From Pedobacter sp. (GTDB taxonomy: Bacteria > Bacteroidota > Bacteroidia > Sphingobacteriales > Sphingobacteriaceae), in contig JAQBOT010000334.1 of assembly GCA_028287885.1 (NCBI GenBank), positions 1-18,477 of the forward strand: DNA of 18,477 bases, written 5' to 3'. The notes under the pieces were generated by a model, which worked only from the letters and a program-made list of their open reading frames with translations, searched no databases and was not told where the DNA came from. Positions 8,600-13,949 of this stretch are shown here, piece after piece. Made by a program: the position numbers and the translations under genes. Positions within the stretch are counted from its first letter, which is position 1. Every line of letters begins with the position of its first letter.

Positions 8600-8722
8600 T
8601 TTAAGCTAGAACTGCAATTTAAGCTAGACTTCTAGGTTTAATCTAAATGTGCACCTTGATCCCAAAAGCGCTTTCTAACCTAAAGGACCTTAATTAATCT
8701 GGAAGTACTTGTTTAACCTGAA
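8600..8722. repeat. Array of seven degenerate 18-19-bp direct repeats (TTTAAnCTRRA)
   Basis: Seven copies of an 11-base motif begin at 8600, 8618, 8637, 8655, 8674, 8693 and 8712, giving steps of 18, 19, 18, 19, 19 and 19. The copies read TTTAAGCTAGA (twice), TTTAATCTAAA, CTTGATCCCAA, TCTAACCTAAA, ATTAATCTGGA and TTTAACCTGAA. The 7-8 bases between copies differ from one another and several are short dyads. The array fills nearly all of the gap between the 80-residue gene, whose stop is at 8725, and the GH43 gene. On the - strand, in the sense of both neighbours, the motif reads TYYAGnTTAAA. Function unknown; multiple protein-binding sites or a structured untranslated region are possible. Confidence 0.75.
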
Positions 8723-8724
8723 AG

Positions 8725-8967
8725 TTAGTTGTCGGCAGCAGTGCTGAGCTGACGATGAAGGATGATACCTTCCCGAATTGCATTTAACAAAGGCATATCA
8801 ATGTTACAATCCAATGCCTCACAGTGTTCATGTTCTTTCCCATCCAATTGGATCGTGCCAAGTTTGTCATTCTCGCGGTATATCTCAAATTGGTTCTCTC
8901 CCAGATCTGTAATATTAAATGTGTGCGCGCGGCCTTCACTTGCCACTTCGATTCTAAATTCTTTCAT
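8725..8967 (-). CDS. Small protein of unknown function, 80 residues
   Basis: I do not recognise this family. I prefer the ATG at 8967 (MKEFRIEVASEGRAHTFNIT); the longer alternative from a TTG at 8994 adds MLFFFKADY from a poly-A stretch and looks unlikely. The chain is acidic. The first half suggests alternating beta-strands (FRIEVAS, HTFNITDL, QFEIYREN, GTIQLDG), followed by a Cys/His-containing stretch (HEHCEALDCNID) and a helix (LLNAIREGIILHRQL). There is no signal peptide or membrane segment, so it is probably cytosolic. The repeat array begins three bases after its stop on the - strand. Being short, it might be spurious, but it fills its gap well and has no better competitor on either strand. 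Confidence 0.6.
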   Translation of the reverse strand: MKEFRIEVASEGRAHTFNITDLGENQFEIYRENDKLGTIQLDGKEHEHCEALDCNIDMPLLNAIREGIILHRQLSTAADN

Positions 8968-9051
8968 GTAATCTGCTTTGAAAAAAAATAACAAACCGGC
9001 GACTCTAATTGTTTAACAGGAAAACGAATTCTAATAATATGAGCTTTCGGC

Positions 9052-9085
9052 AAAAGTTTATCTAACCCTTTTCTTGTAAACTTTT
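9052..9085. promoter_or_regulatory. Inverted repeat in the divergent region before the acidic-protein gene
   Basis: AAAAGTTTA (9052-9060) and TAAACTTTT (9077-9085) are exact reverse complements with a 16-base spacer. They lie 22 bp before the start of the acidic-protein gene, inside the 139-bp region shared with the divergent 80-residue gene. It may be an operator or a leader hairpin. I found no clean TAnnTTTG promoter sequence in this gap, and AT-rich DNA makes chance dyads fairly likely. Confidence 0.3.
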
Positions 9086-9106
9086 AAACCTATAAACATA
9101 AGAAAT

Positions 9107-9550
9107 ATGGAAATGTCAGAAAACAGTAGCATGGGATCTAATCCTTTGTACAAGCACAAATTGGCCGCGACTGCAAATGATGCACCATTCGTTGCTGAAA
9201 CTAACAAATCAGCGCCTCTTGCAAGTGGAACTGGCGCCAACAATTCTTTGCCTACGGATGGACCTCTCCGCCAAAGCACCAATGAAGGCGCTGACTTGTC
9301 GGATAATGATGAGGCTCCTGCTCCTGCAGATCCGGCAGACGACGAAAGCCCAGACGATGATGTGGAGGATCCGGGGGTAATTTCAAGCGGAAATTTGCCA
9401 GGTGATGATGAGGAAGGCGAACAGGATGACCTCTTTGATGATGATTTTGAGGTAGACGGCGACAACGTTGATCTAAATTCTGACATTGACGATGATGATC
9501 TGGATACCTTAGATGGACCCCTGCTTGATGAGAACAATCCAAGACATTAA
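9107..9550 (+). CDS. Highly acidic, low-complexity protein of unknown function
   Basis: A 147-residue protein I cannot assign. The start is ATG 9107, or ATG 9113 two codons later. The first 60 residues are Ser/Asn/Ala/Thr-rich with a few Lys (SNPLYKHKLAATAN). From residue 61 the chain is dominated by Asp and Glu in runs such as ADDESPDDDVEDPG, DDEEGEQDDLFDDDF and DIDDDDLDTLDG. I count about 42 Asp/Glu against about 5 Lys/Arg. No signal peptide, membrane helix or enzyme motif is visible, so it is probably disordered and cytosolic. Metal-ion or basic-partner binding is possible but unsupported. A Ser-rich open frame on the opposite strand is the shadow of the GAT/GAC-rich region. A hairpin terminator follows 24 bp after the stop, supporting an independently transcribed gene. 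Confidence 0.72.
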   Translation: MEMSENSSMGSNPLYKHKLAATANDAPFVAETNKSAPLASGTGANNSLPTDGPLRQSTNEGADLSDNDEAPAPADPADDESPDDDVEDPGVISSGNLPGDDEEGEQDDLFDDDFEVDGDNVDLNSDIDDDDLDTLDGPLLDENNPRH

Positions 9551-9574
9551 TGGGTCATGGGCGGCTTAGGAACG

Positions 9575-9615
9575 TAAAAGGTCAGGTATACATTACCCGA
9601 CCTTTTATATTTTAT
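9575..9615 (+). terminator. Hairpin terminator after the acidic-protein gene
   Basis: TAAAAGGTC (9575-9583) pairs with GACCTTTTA (9599-9607). One mismatch further in, GGTA (9585-9588) pairs with TACC (9594-9597), leaving a 5-base loop. A T-rich tract (TATTTTAT) follows. It lies 24 bp after the acidic-protein stop. It might also act weakly for the MFS transcript, but no clear T tract follows on that strand. Confidence 0.7.
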
Positions 9616-9616
9616 A

Positions 9617-9682
9617 AAGGAGCGGTAAAAGATTTGTAAGCAAGTAGTAAACCATTATTAAGGGAGCAGTAAAACGATATTG
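9617..9682. repeat. Three degenerate 22-bp tandem repeats around AGnRGTAAAA
   Basis: AGCGGTAAAA (9621), AGTAGTAAAC (9643) and AGCAGTAAAA (9665) are spaced exactly 22 bp apart, and the flanking bases are partly conserved, so full 22-bp units can be drawn at 9617, 9639 and 9661. Units 2 and 3 agree at about 15 of 22 positions. The array sits between the hairpin terminator and the MFS stop at 9696. AGTAGTAAAA also occurs at 10966-10975, between the MFS and LysR genes. Function unknown. Confidence 0.55.
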
Positions 9683-9695
9683 CCAATGTTCCGAA

Positions 9696-10919
9696 CTATT
9701 CGAATGCAAGTCCTTTAACGCTGTTCACTCTATGTTTATACAACATAAATAATCCGCTAGCCAACAGACCTATTCCTCCGGCCATGGCCACAGCGATCCG
9801 CGGCCCAAAGGCATTGGCAGTCCAGCCTATAAGCAGACTTCCAATCGGAATCATTCCCTGATAAGACATTACGAAATAACTAATCGCCCTTCCTCGCATT
9901 TCAGGAATCGAGTGTGTTTGTATGTACGTGTTGATGGATGAAGTCTGGGCCATCATGCCAACACCTGTAAAGGTCATGAAGAACAAGCCTATTGTTAAGT
10001 TGCTTGCTGCCGAGAGAAAGATCAGGCTGGTTCCAAAGATTAAACTCGCTACAACGGTGATTTTCATCAAGGGTTTTGCCGTTTTCAGGTTAGCTAGGTA
10101 CATCGCGCTTATCACAGAACCAAGCCCCGCGGCGCTCTCAAACCAGCTAAAGGTTTTTGCGTCACCATTAAACAAGTCCTTCGCGAAGATTGGCATCAGC
10201 GTATTAAAAGGGATGACAAATAAACTGCTGATGCCCAACAAGATAATCATGCTACTTAGCTCTTTGTCGCTAGACACGTATTTGAAGCCTTCTTCCAGCT
10301 CCAGCCAAATGCTTTTTTGATTGCCGGGATTAACCCTGATATTTAGCTTCATCATAAACAAACAAAGCAATACAGGAACATAACTTACAAAGTTGCCAAT
10401 GAAACAGAAGTCCTCACCAAAAGTACTTAGCAGAATCCCCGCCAATGCCGGGCCAACAATGCGTGCAAGGTTGGTCATTGTAGAGTTCAAAGCAATTGCA
10501 TTCGGCAAGTCTTCCTTGTTATCTACCATCTCTACCATCAGCGACTGGCGGCAGGTAACATCGAAAGCATTGATAATTCCTTGTATTAAACTAAGCCCGA
10601 TGATACATGGAATGTTGTAGTATTCAAAGTAGATCATTGCAGCAAGTGCACCAGCCTGCGCCATAGAGACCAGCTGAGTGATTATCAGTATCTTATACCG
10701 ATTGTGTCTGTCGACCAAACTTCCGGCATAAGGCGAAAGCACCAGTGAGGGGATAAGGCTTACAAAGCCTACAATTCCAAGCAATAAGGCAGAGCCAGTC
10801 AGTCTGTAAACCAGCCAACTTACCGCCGTCTTTTGCATCCAGGTTCCGACTAAAGATATCGACTGGCCGTAAAAGAAAAGCTTAAAGTTCCTGTATTTTA
10901 AAGATCTGAATATGCTCAT
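9696..10919 (-). CDS. MFS transporter, EntS/MFS_3-like exporter
   Basis: A 407-residue inner-membrane protein of the major facilitator superfamily, expected to export a small molecule by proton antiport. The N-terminus SLKYRNFKLFFYGQSISLVG followed by GTWMQKTAVSWLVYRLTGSA is typical of the MFS_3 group that includes the enterobactin exporter EntS. SPYAGSLVDRHNRYKILI carries the loop 2-3 motif (G-x-L-x-D-R-x-x-R). About twelve hydrophobic segments run through the chain with the usual central break near residues 200-220 (NQKSIWLELEEGFKYV). It is divergently transcribed from a LysR-type regulator 109 bp away, which probably controls it. No siderophore genes are nearby, so the substrate is unknown; a drug or metabolite exporter is equally likely. 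Confidence 0.88.
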   Translation of the reverse strand: MSIFRSLKYRNFKLFFYGQSISLVGTWMQKTAVSWLVYRLTGSALLLGIVGFVSLIPSLVLSPYAGSLVDRHNRYKILIITQLVSMAQAGALAAMIYFEYYNIPCIIGLSLIQGIINAFDVTCRQSLMVEMVDNKEDLPNAIALNSTMTNLARIVGPALAGILLSTFGEDFCFIGNFVSYVPVLLCLFMMKLNIRVNPGNQKSIWLELEEGFKYVSSDKELSSMIILLGISSLFVIPFNTLMPIFAKDLFNGDAKTFSWFESAAGLGSVISAMYLANLKTAKPLMKITVVASLIFGTSLIFLSAASNLTIGLFFMTFTGVGMMAQTSSINTYIQTHSIPEMRGRAISYFVMSYQGMIPIGSLLIGWTANAFGPRIAVAMAGGIGLLASGLFMLYKHRVNSVKGLAFE

Positions 10920-10965
10920 AGCTTAGTGTAGTTGTTACATCTGCAAATATCAGGATTAAAATAAC

Positions 10966-11007
10966 AGTAGTAAAATTGATAGTTTTAATGATATTGATTA
11001 GTTTTAC
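10966..11007. promoter_or_regulatory. Candidate LysR operator and promoter in the MFS/LysR divergent region
   Basis: GTAAAA (10970-10975) and TTTTAC (11002-11007) form an inverted repeat. Within it ATTGATAGTTTTA (10975-10987) and ATTGATTAGTTTTA (10993-11006) form a direct repeat stepped by 18-19 bp. TAGTTTTA (10999-11006) is one base from the Bacteroidota -7 element TAnnTTTG, with a TTG at 10976-10978 about 20 bases before it, so this could be the LysR promoter under autoregulation. For the MFS gene, GATATTTG on the - strand (10944-10951) is a one-base-off -7 match. All of this is by eye in AT-rich DNA. Confidence 0.35.
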
Positions 11008-11028
11008 CGATCGAGAGGCACAATTGAA

Positions 11029-11913
11029 ATGGAAATAAGACAGCTTAATTACTTTATCAAAGCTGCAGAGCTGCTACATTTTACAGACGCGGCGGCAGCA
11101 TCCTTTGTCACGCAGTCTACCTTGTCACAGCAGGTTAAGCAACTGGAAGATGAGCTGGGGATGCTGTTATTTGACCGGGTAGGTAAACAGGTTCGTTTAA
11201 CGGAGGCAGGCCAGGTATTTCTTAAACATGCCAGGCAAATCGTGCTTGATGTACGCAAATCCAAAGAGGCAATTGTCGAATTGAACAACATGGTTGTGGG
11301 TGATCTAAGGATAGGCGTTACCTATGCATTCAGTTCCGTCCTATTGCCTGCGCTTGCTCCTTTCTCCGCCAAATATCCTGGCATAAAAATTACGGTTGAA
11401 TATGGTACAGCTGGTGAATTAGAACATAAGCTAAAGCTTGCTGAGCTCGATGTCATTCTTGCCTTCCACGATCAAACAGATGATTTCGGACTTGAAATGC
11501 AACCCTTATATTCATCAAGGATCATGATGGTTGTATCCAAAAAACATCCGCTGGCACATATGAAGAAGATCTCCCTTAGCGAGTTGGGCAAGATTGAACT
11601 AATACTCCCAAGCAAGGGCTTTAGTTCCAGGGATCTGTTGGATGAATTATTTAGTAAGAGAAAGATTTCGCCTGTAATCAAGATTGAGATGAACGACGTA
11701 CATTCCTTGCTGTCGCTGGTTAACGAGGGCACCTGGGCTACCATCATTAATGAGAAGGCCATCTTAACCTGGAGCGACTTGGTGGCAATTCCTATATCTG
11801 GAAAAGAATACTATAAGCAGGCCTTCATATTATGGCAAAAAGGAGTTTATAAAAAGAAGTCGGCCACTTTGTTTATTGATGAGTTGATAGAAATTCTGAA
11901 AGTGGGCGACTAG
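11029..11913 (+). CDS. LysR-type transcriptional regulator
   Basis: A 294-residue DNA-binding regulator of normal LysR length. Residues 1-60 are the winged helix-turn-helix: MEIRQLNYFIKAAELLHFTD, then STLSQQVKQLEDELG and LFDRVGKQVRLTEAG. A linker helix follows to about residue 88. The effector-binding domain (about 90-290) has the periplasmic-binding-like fold, with LRIGVTYAFSSVLLPALAPF and FSAKYPGIKITVEYG as its first strands and helices. The effector is unknown. It is divergent from the MFS exporter, the standard layout for a LysR regulator and its target. The stop overlaps the last four bases of the KTSC gene on the opposite strand (shared CTAG, 11910-11913), so the two genes converge without a spacer. 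Confidence 0.93.
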   Translation: MEIRQLNYFIKAAELLHFTDAAAASFVTQSTLSQQVKQLEDELGMLLFDRVGKQVRLTEAGQVFLKHARQIVLDVRKSKEAIVELNNMVVGDLRIGVTYAFSSVLLPALAPFSAKYPGIKITVEYGTAGELEHKLKLAELDVILAFHDQTDDFGLEMQPLYSSRIMMVVSKKHPLAHMKKISLSELGKIELILPSKGFSSRDLLDELFSKRKISPVIKIEMNDVHSLLSLVNEGTWATIINEKAILTWSDLVAIPISGKEYYKQAFILWQKGVYKKKSATLFIDELIEILKVGD

Positions 11914-12119
11914 CCTTTGCTATCCGTAATCTCCTCGTAGTCATAAAAGCCTTTCACAAACAGGTTCAGAAACCTGCCTTTTGACGTGTAACCGCGCATG
12001 TTTACGTAAACCTGCTTCGGCACCTTCTTATAGGCATAGACTTTCCCAGAGTGGAAGGTTACCCGCAATATGCATTTCTCGGCATCATATTCGTATTTCG
12101 CAATAACTGATGATGGCAT
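11910..12119 (-). CDS. KTSC-domain small protein
   Basis: A 69-residue protein that is almost entirely one KTSC domain. The characteristic elements are present in order: MPSSVIAKYEYDAEKCILRV, then FHSGKVYAYKKVPKQVY, then the TSKGRFLNLFVKG segment with the conserved Ser-Lys-Gly and Asn, and a final YDYEEI. The biochemical role of KTSC domains is poorly established; they occur alone or fused to nuclease- and lysyl-tRNA-synthetase-type proteins. It lies 17 bp after the thymidine kinase stop on the same strand and is probably cotranscribed with it. No signal peptide, so cytosolic. Confidence 0.88.
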   Translation of the reverse strand: MPSSVIAKYEYDAEKCILRVTFHSGKVYAYKKVPKQVYVNMRGYTSKGRFLNLFVKGFYDYEEITDSKG

Positions 12120-12136
12120 ATCAACTGGGATTTTGG

Positions 12137-12712
12137 TTAATCGTGTGAGAAGAAGCAGTGCCGGCAGCGTGGCTCGTAACTTTCTTTTTCCCCAAGAAGA
12201 ATCTTGGCTTCATTCGCTACTTTCCGGTAAGAATACATAGCCGGACTTCCGCAACAAACACAAACTGCATTTACTTTGGTCACGAGCTCGGCTATGGCCA
12301 TTAATGCAGGCATCGGTCCAAAGGGCTTACCAGAAAAGTCCATGTCTAAGCCGGCAACAATCACGCGAATACCTTTATTCGCGAGCGTATTACATACTTC
12401 TGGCAGGTTGTCATCAAAGAATTGCGCTTCATCAATACCCACAACTTGCGTGTTGGCGCCCAATAACAAGATTGCTGAGGAGTGGTCAACAGGTGTAGAT
12501 TGTACGGAGTTATAATCATGAGAGACAACAGCAGTTTCGTCGTAGCGGATATCTGTTTTCGGTTTAAAGATCTCTACGTTTAGCCGGGCTATTTGTGCTC
12601 GTTTTAGCCTCCTGATCAGTTCTTCGGTTTTACCAGAGAACATAGAGCCACAAATGACTTCGATGCTGCCGCAGTACTTACCCCGTCTGTGATTTTGCTC
12701 ACTAAATAACAT
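12137..12712 (-). CDS. tdk: Thymidine kinase
   Basis: A 191-residue type II thymidine kinase that phosphorylates thymidine to dTMP with ATP in the pyrimidine salvage pathway. Visible motifs: the P-loop GSMFSGKT (22-29), [10 protein letters not shown] with catalytic Glu95, and the lasso region [20 protein letters not shown] that closes over the nucleoside. Four zinc-binding cysteines are present in two CxxC pairs (Cys151/Cys154 and Cys183/Cys186). Length is normal. The short N-terminal extension before [13 protein letters not shown] is usual for relatives in this phylum. It is the first gene of a pair with the KTSC gene. On the - strand TACTTTTG at 12779-12786 fits the phylum's -7 promoter element and would give a leader of about 60 bases. 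Confidence 0.97.
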   Translation of the reverse strand: MLFSEQNHRRGKYCGSIEVICGSMFSGKTEELIRRLKRAQIARLNVEIFKPKTDIRYDETAVVSHDYNSVQSTPVDHSSAILLLGANTQVVGIDEAQFFDDNLPEVCNTLANKGIRVIVAGLDMDFSGKPFGPMPALMAIAELVTKVNAVCVCCGSPAMYSYRKVANEAKILLGEKESYEPRCRHCFFSHD

Positions 12713-12778
12713 GTATTATTGGATTTTCAGTGCCGGGTAGTTCGGGTTGTTCCCAAAATAACTCCTGCTGTGTGTTCG

Positions 12779-12786
12779 CAAAAGTA
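12779..12786 (-). promoter_or_regulatory. Candidate -7 promoter element for tdk
   Basis: On the - strand this reads TACTTTTG, an exact match to the Bacteroidota -7 consensus TAnnTTTG, 66 bp before the tdk start. I see no convincing TTG at the -33 position, where the DNA is mainly an A/T run, so confidence is modest. Confidence 0.4.
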
Positions 12787-12855
12787 AGAAAAAAAAACAG
12801 GCATCCTTCTGACTGTTGCCAGCATTGAAACCGTTTTATTTGCATAATTATCTCT

Positions 12856-12863
12856 TATATTTG
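12856..12863 (+). promoter_or_regulatory. Candidate -7 promoter element for the gene at 12909
   Basis: TATATTTG matches TAnnTTTG exactly and lies 45 bp before the start codon at 12909. The nearest TTTG upstream (12839-12842) leaves only 13 bases between elements, shorter than the usual 19-21, so the -33 element is uncertain. Its position argues against a start at 12816, which lies upstream of it. Confidence 0.45.
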
Positions 12864-12908
12864 ATTGTCAGGCAAAAACATAACACAATATTTTTTCGTT
12901 ATCATACT

Positions 12909-13949
12909 ATGATGAACCAGGAAGATCTTTTAAAAAAAACAGGTAACATTCTCAAGGAACTCCAGGATCAATTTGATTTTCTAGCCAGAAAACCTGAGAA
13001 ATTAAGTGAACTGGAACTTGAACTCTTTCTTGCGAATGCCCATTTCTTGACAGACCATGTGCAAATACTAAAAAAAGTTGCAACCTCCGTGAAAGTGCAT
13101 GCGCTGCCGGAGCACACAGATGTTAACCCAAAGGAAATTCAACCAAAAACACATGTAAACGTTTATGAAGACCTGTTCAAGCCAGATGTAGAAACACCTA
13201 CATTTGAGTTCGAAATACATCAGCAGAGCAAAGAAACACCATTTGAGCAAAGGGAGGATGCTAGTGTTGAACCTTTTCAAGCCCAGCAACCTGAGGAGCA
13301 AGAAAAAATTATCGCTAGTGAACAAGAGGAAATCATTGCGAGTCAGGATGAAACTATTCTTCAGCAAAGTAACCCAATTAGCGAACCAATCCTTGAAAAT
13401 GTTTTCAGCAATAAGACCGCTTCAGATAATCAGGACTTTAACCCTGAACAATCCACGCCCTTTCAGCAGGAGCAGATAACACCATATACTGGACAACCCG
13501 GGGAGACTGTTGCCGAGCCAGATGATGATGAAATTGGCCCTGAGCCATTTTTAGTTACCCGTGTGGATGAACCCGTATCGCAGCCAGTAAGTTCCTTAAC
13601 GGAGTCTGCAGAACCAATCCCAGCAGTTAAGCACCAGCCGAACTTGAATGAGCTCCTAGCCAGCAAGTCTTCTGTCGTTAACATCAACATCTCTGAAAGC
13701 GGAAAACCTGTGATTACAGATCTAAAAAGCGCAATAAATCTAAATGAAAAGTTGTTGTTTATTAAAGACCTTTTTGATGGATACAACCTGGCCTATGCGG
13801 AAGCGATAGATCTACTGAACAAGATGCCCGACTTCAACGCCGCCGATAAGTTCCTGAAAGCAAATTATGCTACAAAGCACCAATGGGCATCAAAACCAGG
13901 TACCGTAGAGCAGTTATATGAATTGCTGCACCAGCGCTTTCCTAAATAA
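12909..13949 (+). CDS. Conserved-looking protein of unknown function with acidic Gln/Pro-rich middle
   Basis: A 346-residue protein I cannot assign. The start is ATG 12909 or ATG 12912 (MMNQEDLLKKTGNILKELQ). Extension to 12816 would add non-protein-like sequence upstream of the promoter candidate. Three parts are visible. Residues 1-66 look helical, possibly coiled coil (QDQFDFLARKPEKLSELELE, LANAHFLTDHVQILKKV). Residues about 67-265 are low-complexity, rich in Glu, Gln, Pro and Ser (EEQEKIIASEQEEIIASQ is an imperfect repeat) and probably disordered. Residues about 270-346 form a compact helical C-terminus (INLNEKLLFIKDLFDGYNLA, ending YELLHQRFPK). No signal or membrane segment is seen. The last 8 bases overlap the 3' end of rodA on the opposite strand. 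Confidence 0.82.
   Translation: MMNQEDLLKKTGNILKELQDQFDFLARKPEKLSELELELFLANAHFLTDHVQILKKVATSVKVHALPEHTDVNPKEIQPKTHVNVYEDLFKPDVETPTFEFEIHQQSKETPFEQREDASVEPFQAQQPEEQEKIIASEQEEIIASQDETILQQSNPISEPILENVFSNKTASDNQDFNPEQSTPFQQEQITPYTGQPGETVAEPDDDEIGPEPFLVTRVDEPVSQPVSSLTESAEPIPAVKHQPNLNELLASKSSVVNINISESGKPVITDLKSAINLNEKLLFIKDLFDGYNLAYAEAIDLLNKMPDFNAADKFLKANYATKHQWASKPGTVEQLYELLHQRFPK

Noticed and set aside
8600..8722. Array 1 as a CRISPR array
   Set aside because: The conserved part is only 11 bases, copies are not identical, the spacers are 7-8 bases and there are no cas genes.
8600..8722. Array 1 as a repeat-encoding peptide
   Set aside because: The step alternates between 18 and 19 bases, so no reading frame is kept.
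8968..8994. TTG start for the 80-residue gene
   Set aside because: The added residues come from a poly-A stretch; ATG 8967 gives a natural start.
9058..9537. Ser-rich 159-codon frame on the - strand
   Set aside because: It is the complement of the Asp-codon-rich acidic gene, low-complexity throughout, while the + strand frame has a terminator after it.
12816..12908. Upstream start for the gene at 12909
   Set aside because: It uses a non-ATG codon, encodes a poorly protein-like leader and lies upstream of the TATATTTG promoter candidate.
13942..13949. Overlap of rodA with the convergent gene as a sign of a frameshift
   Set aside because: RodA ends at a normal length and position, and the other gene has an intact helical end; an 8-bp convergent overlap is unremarkable.
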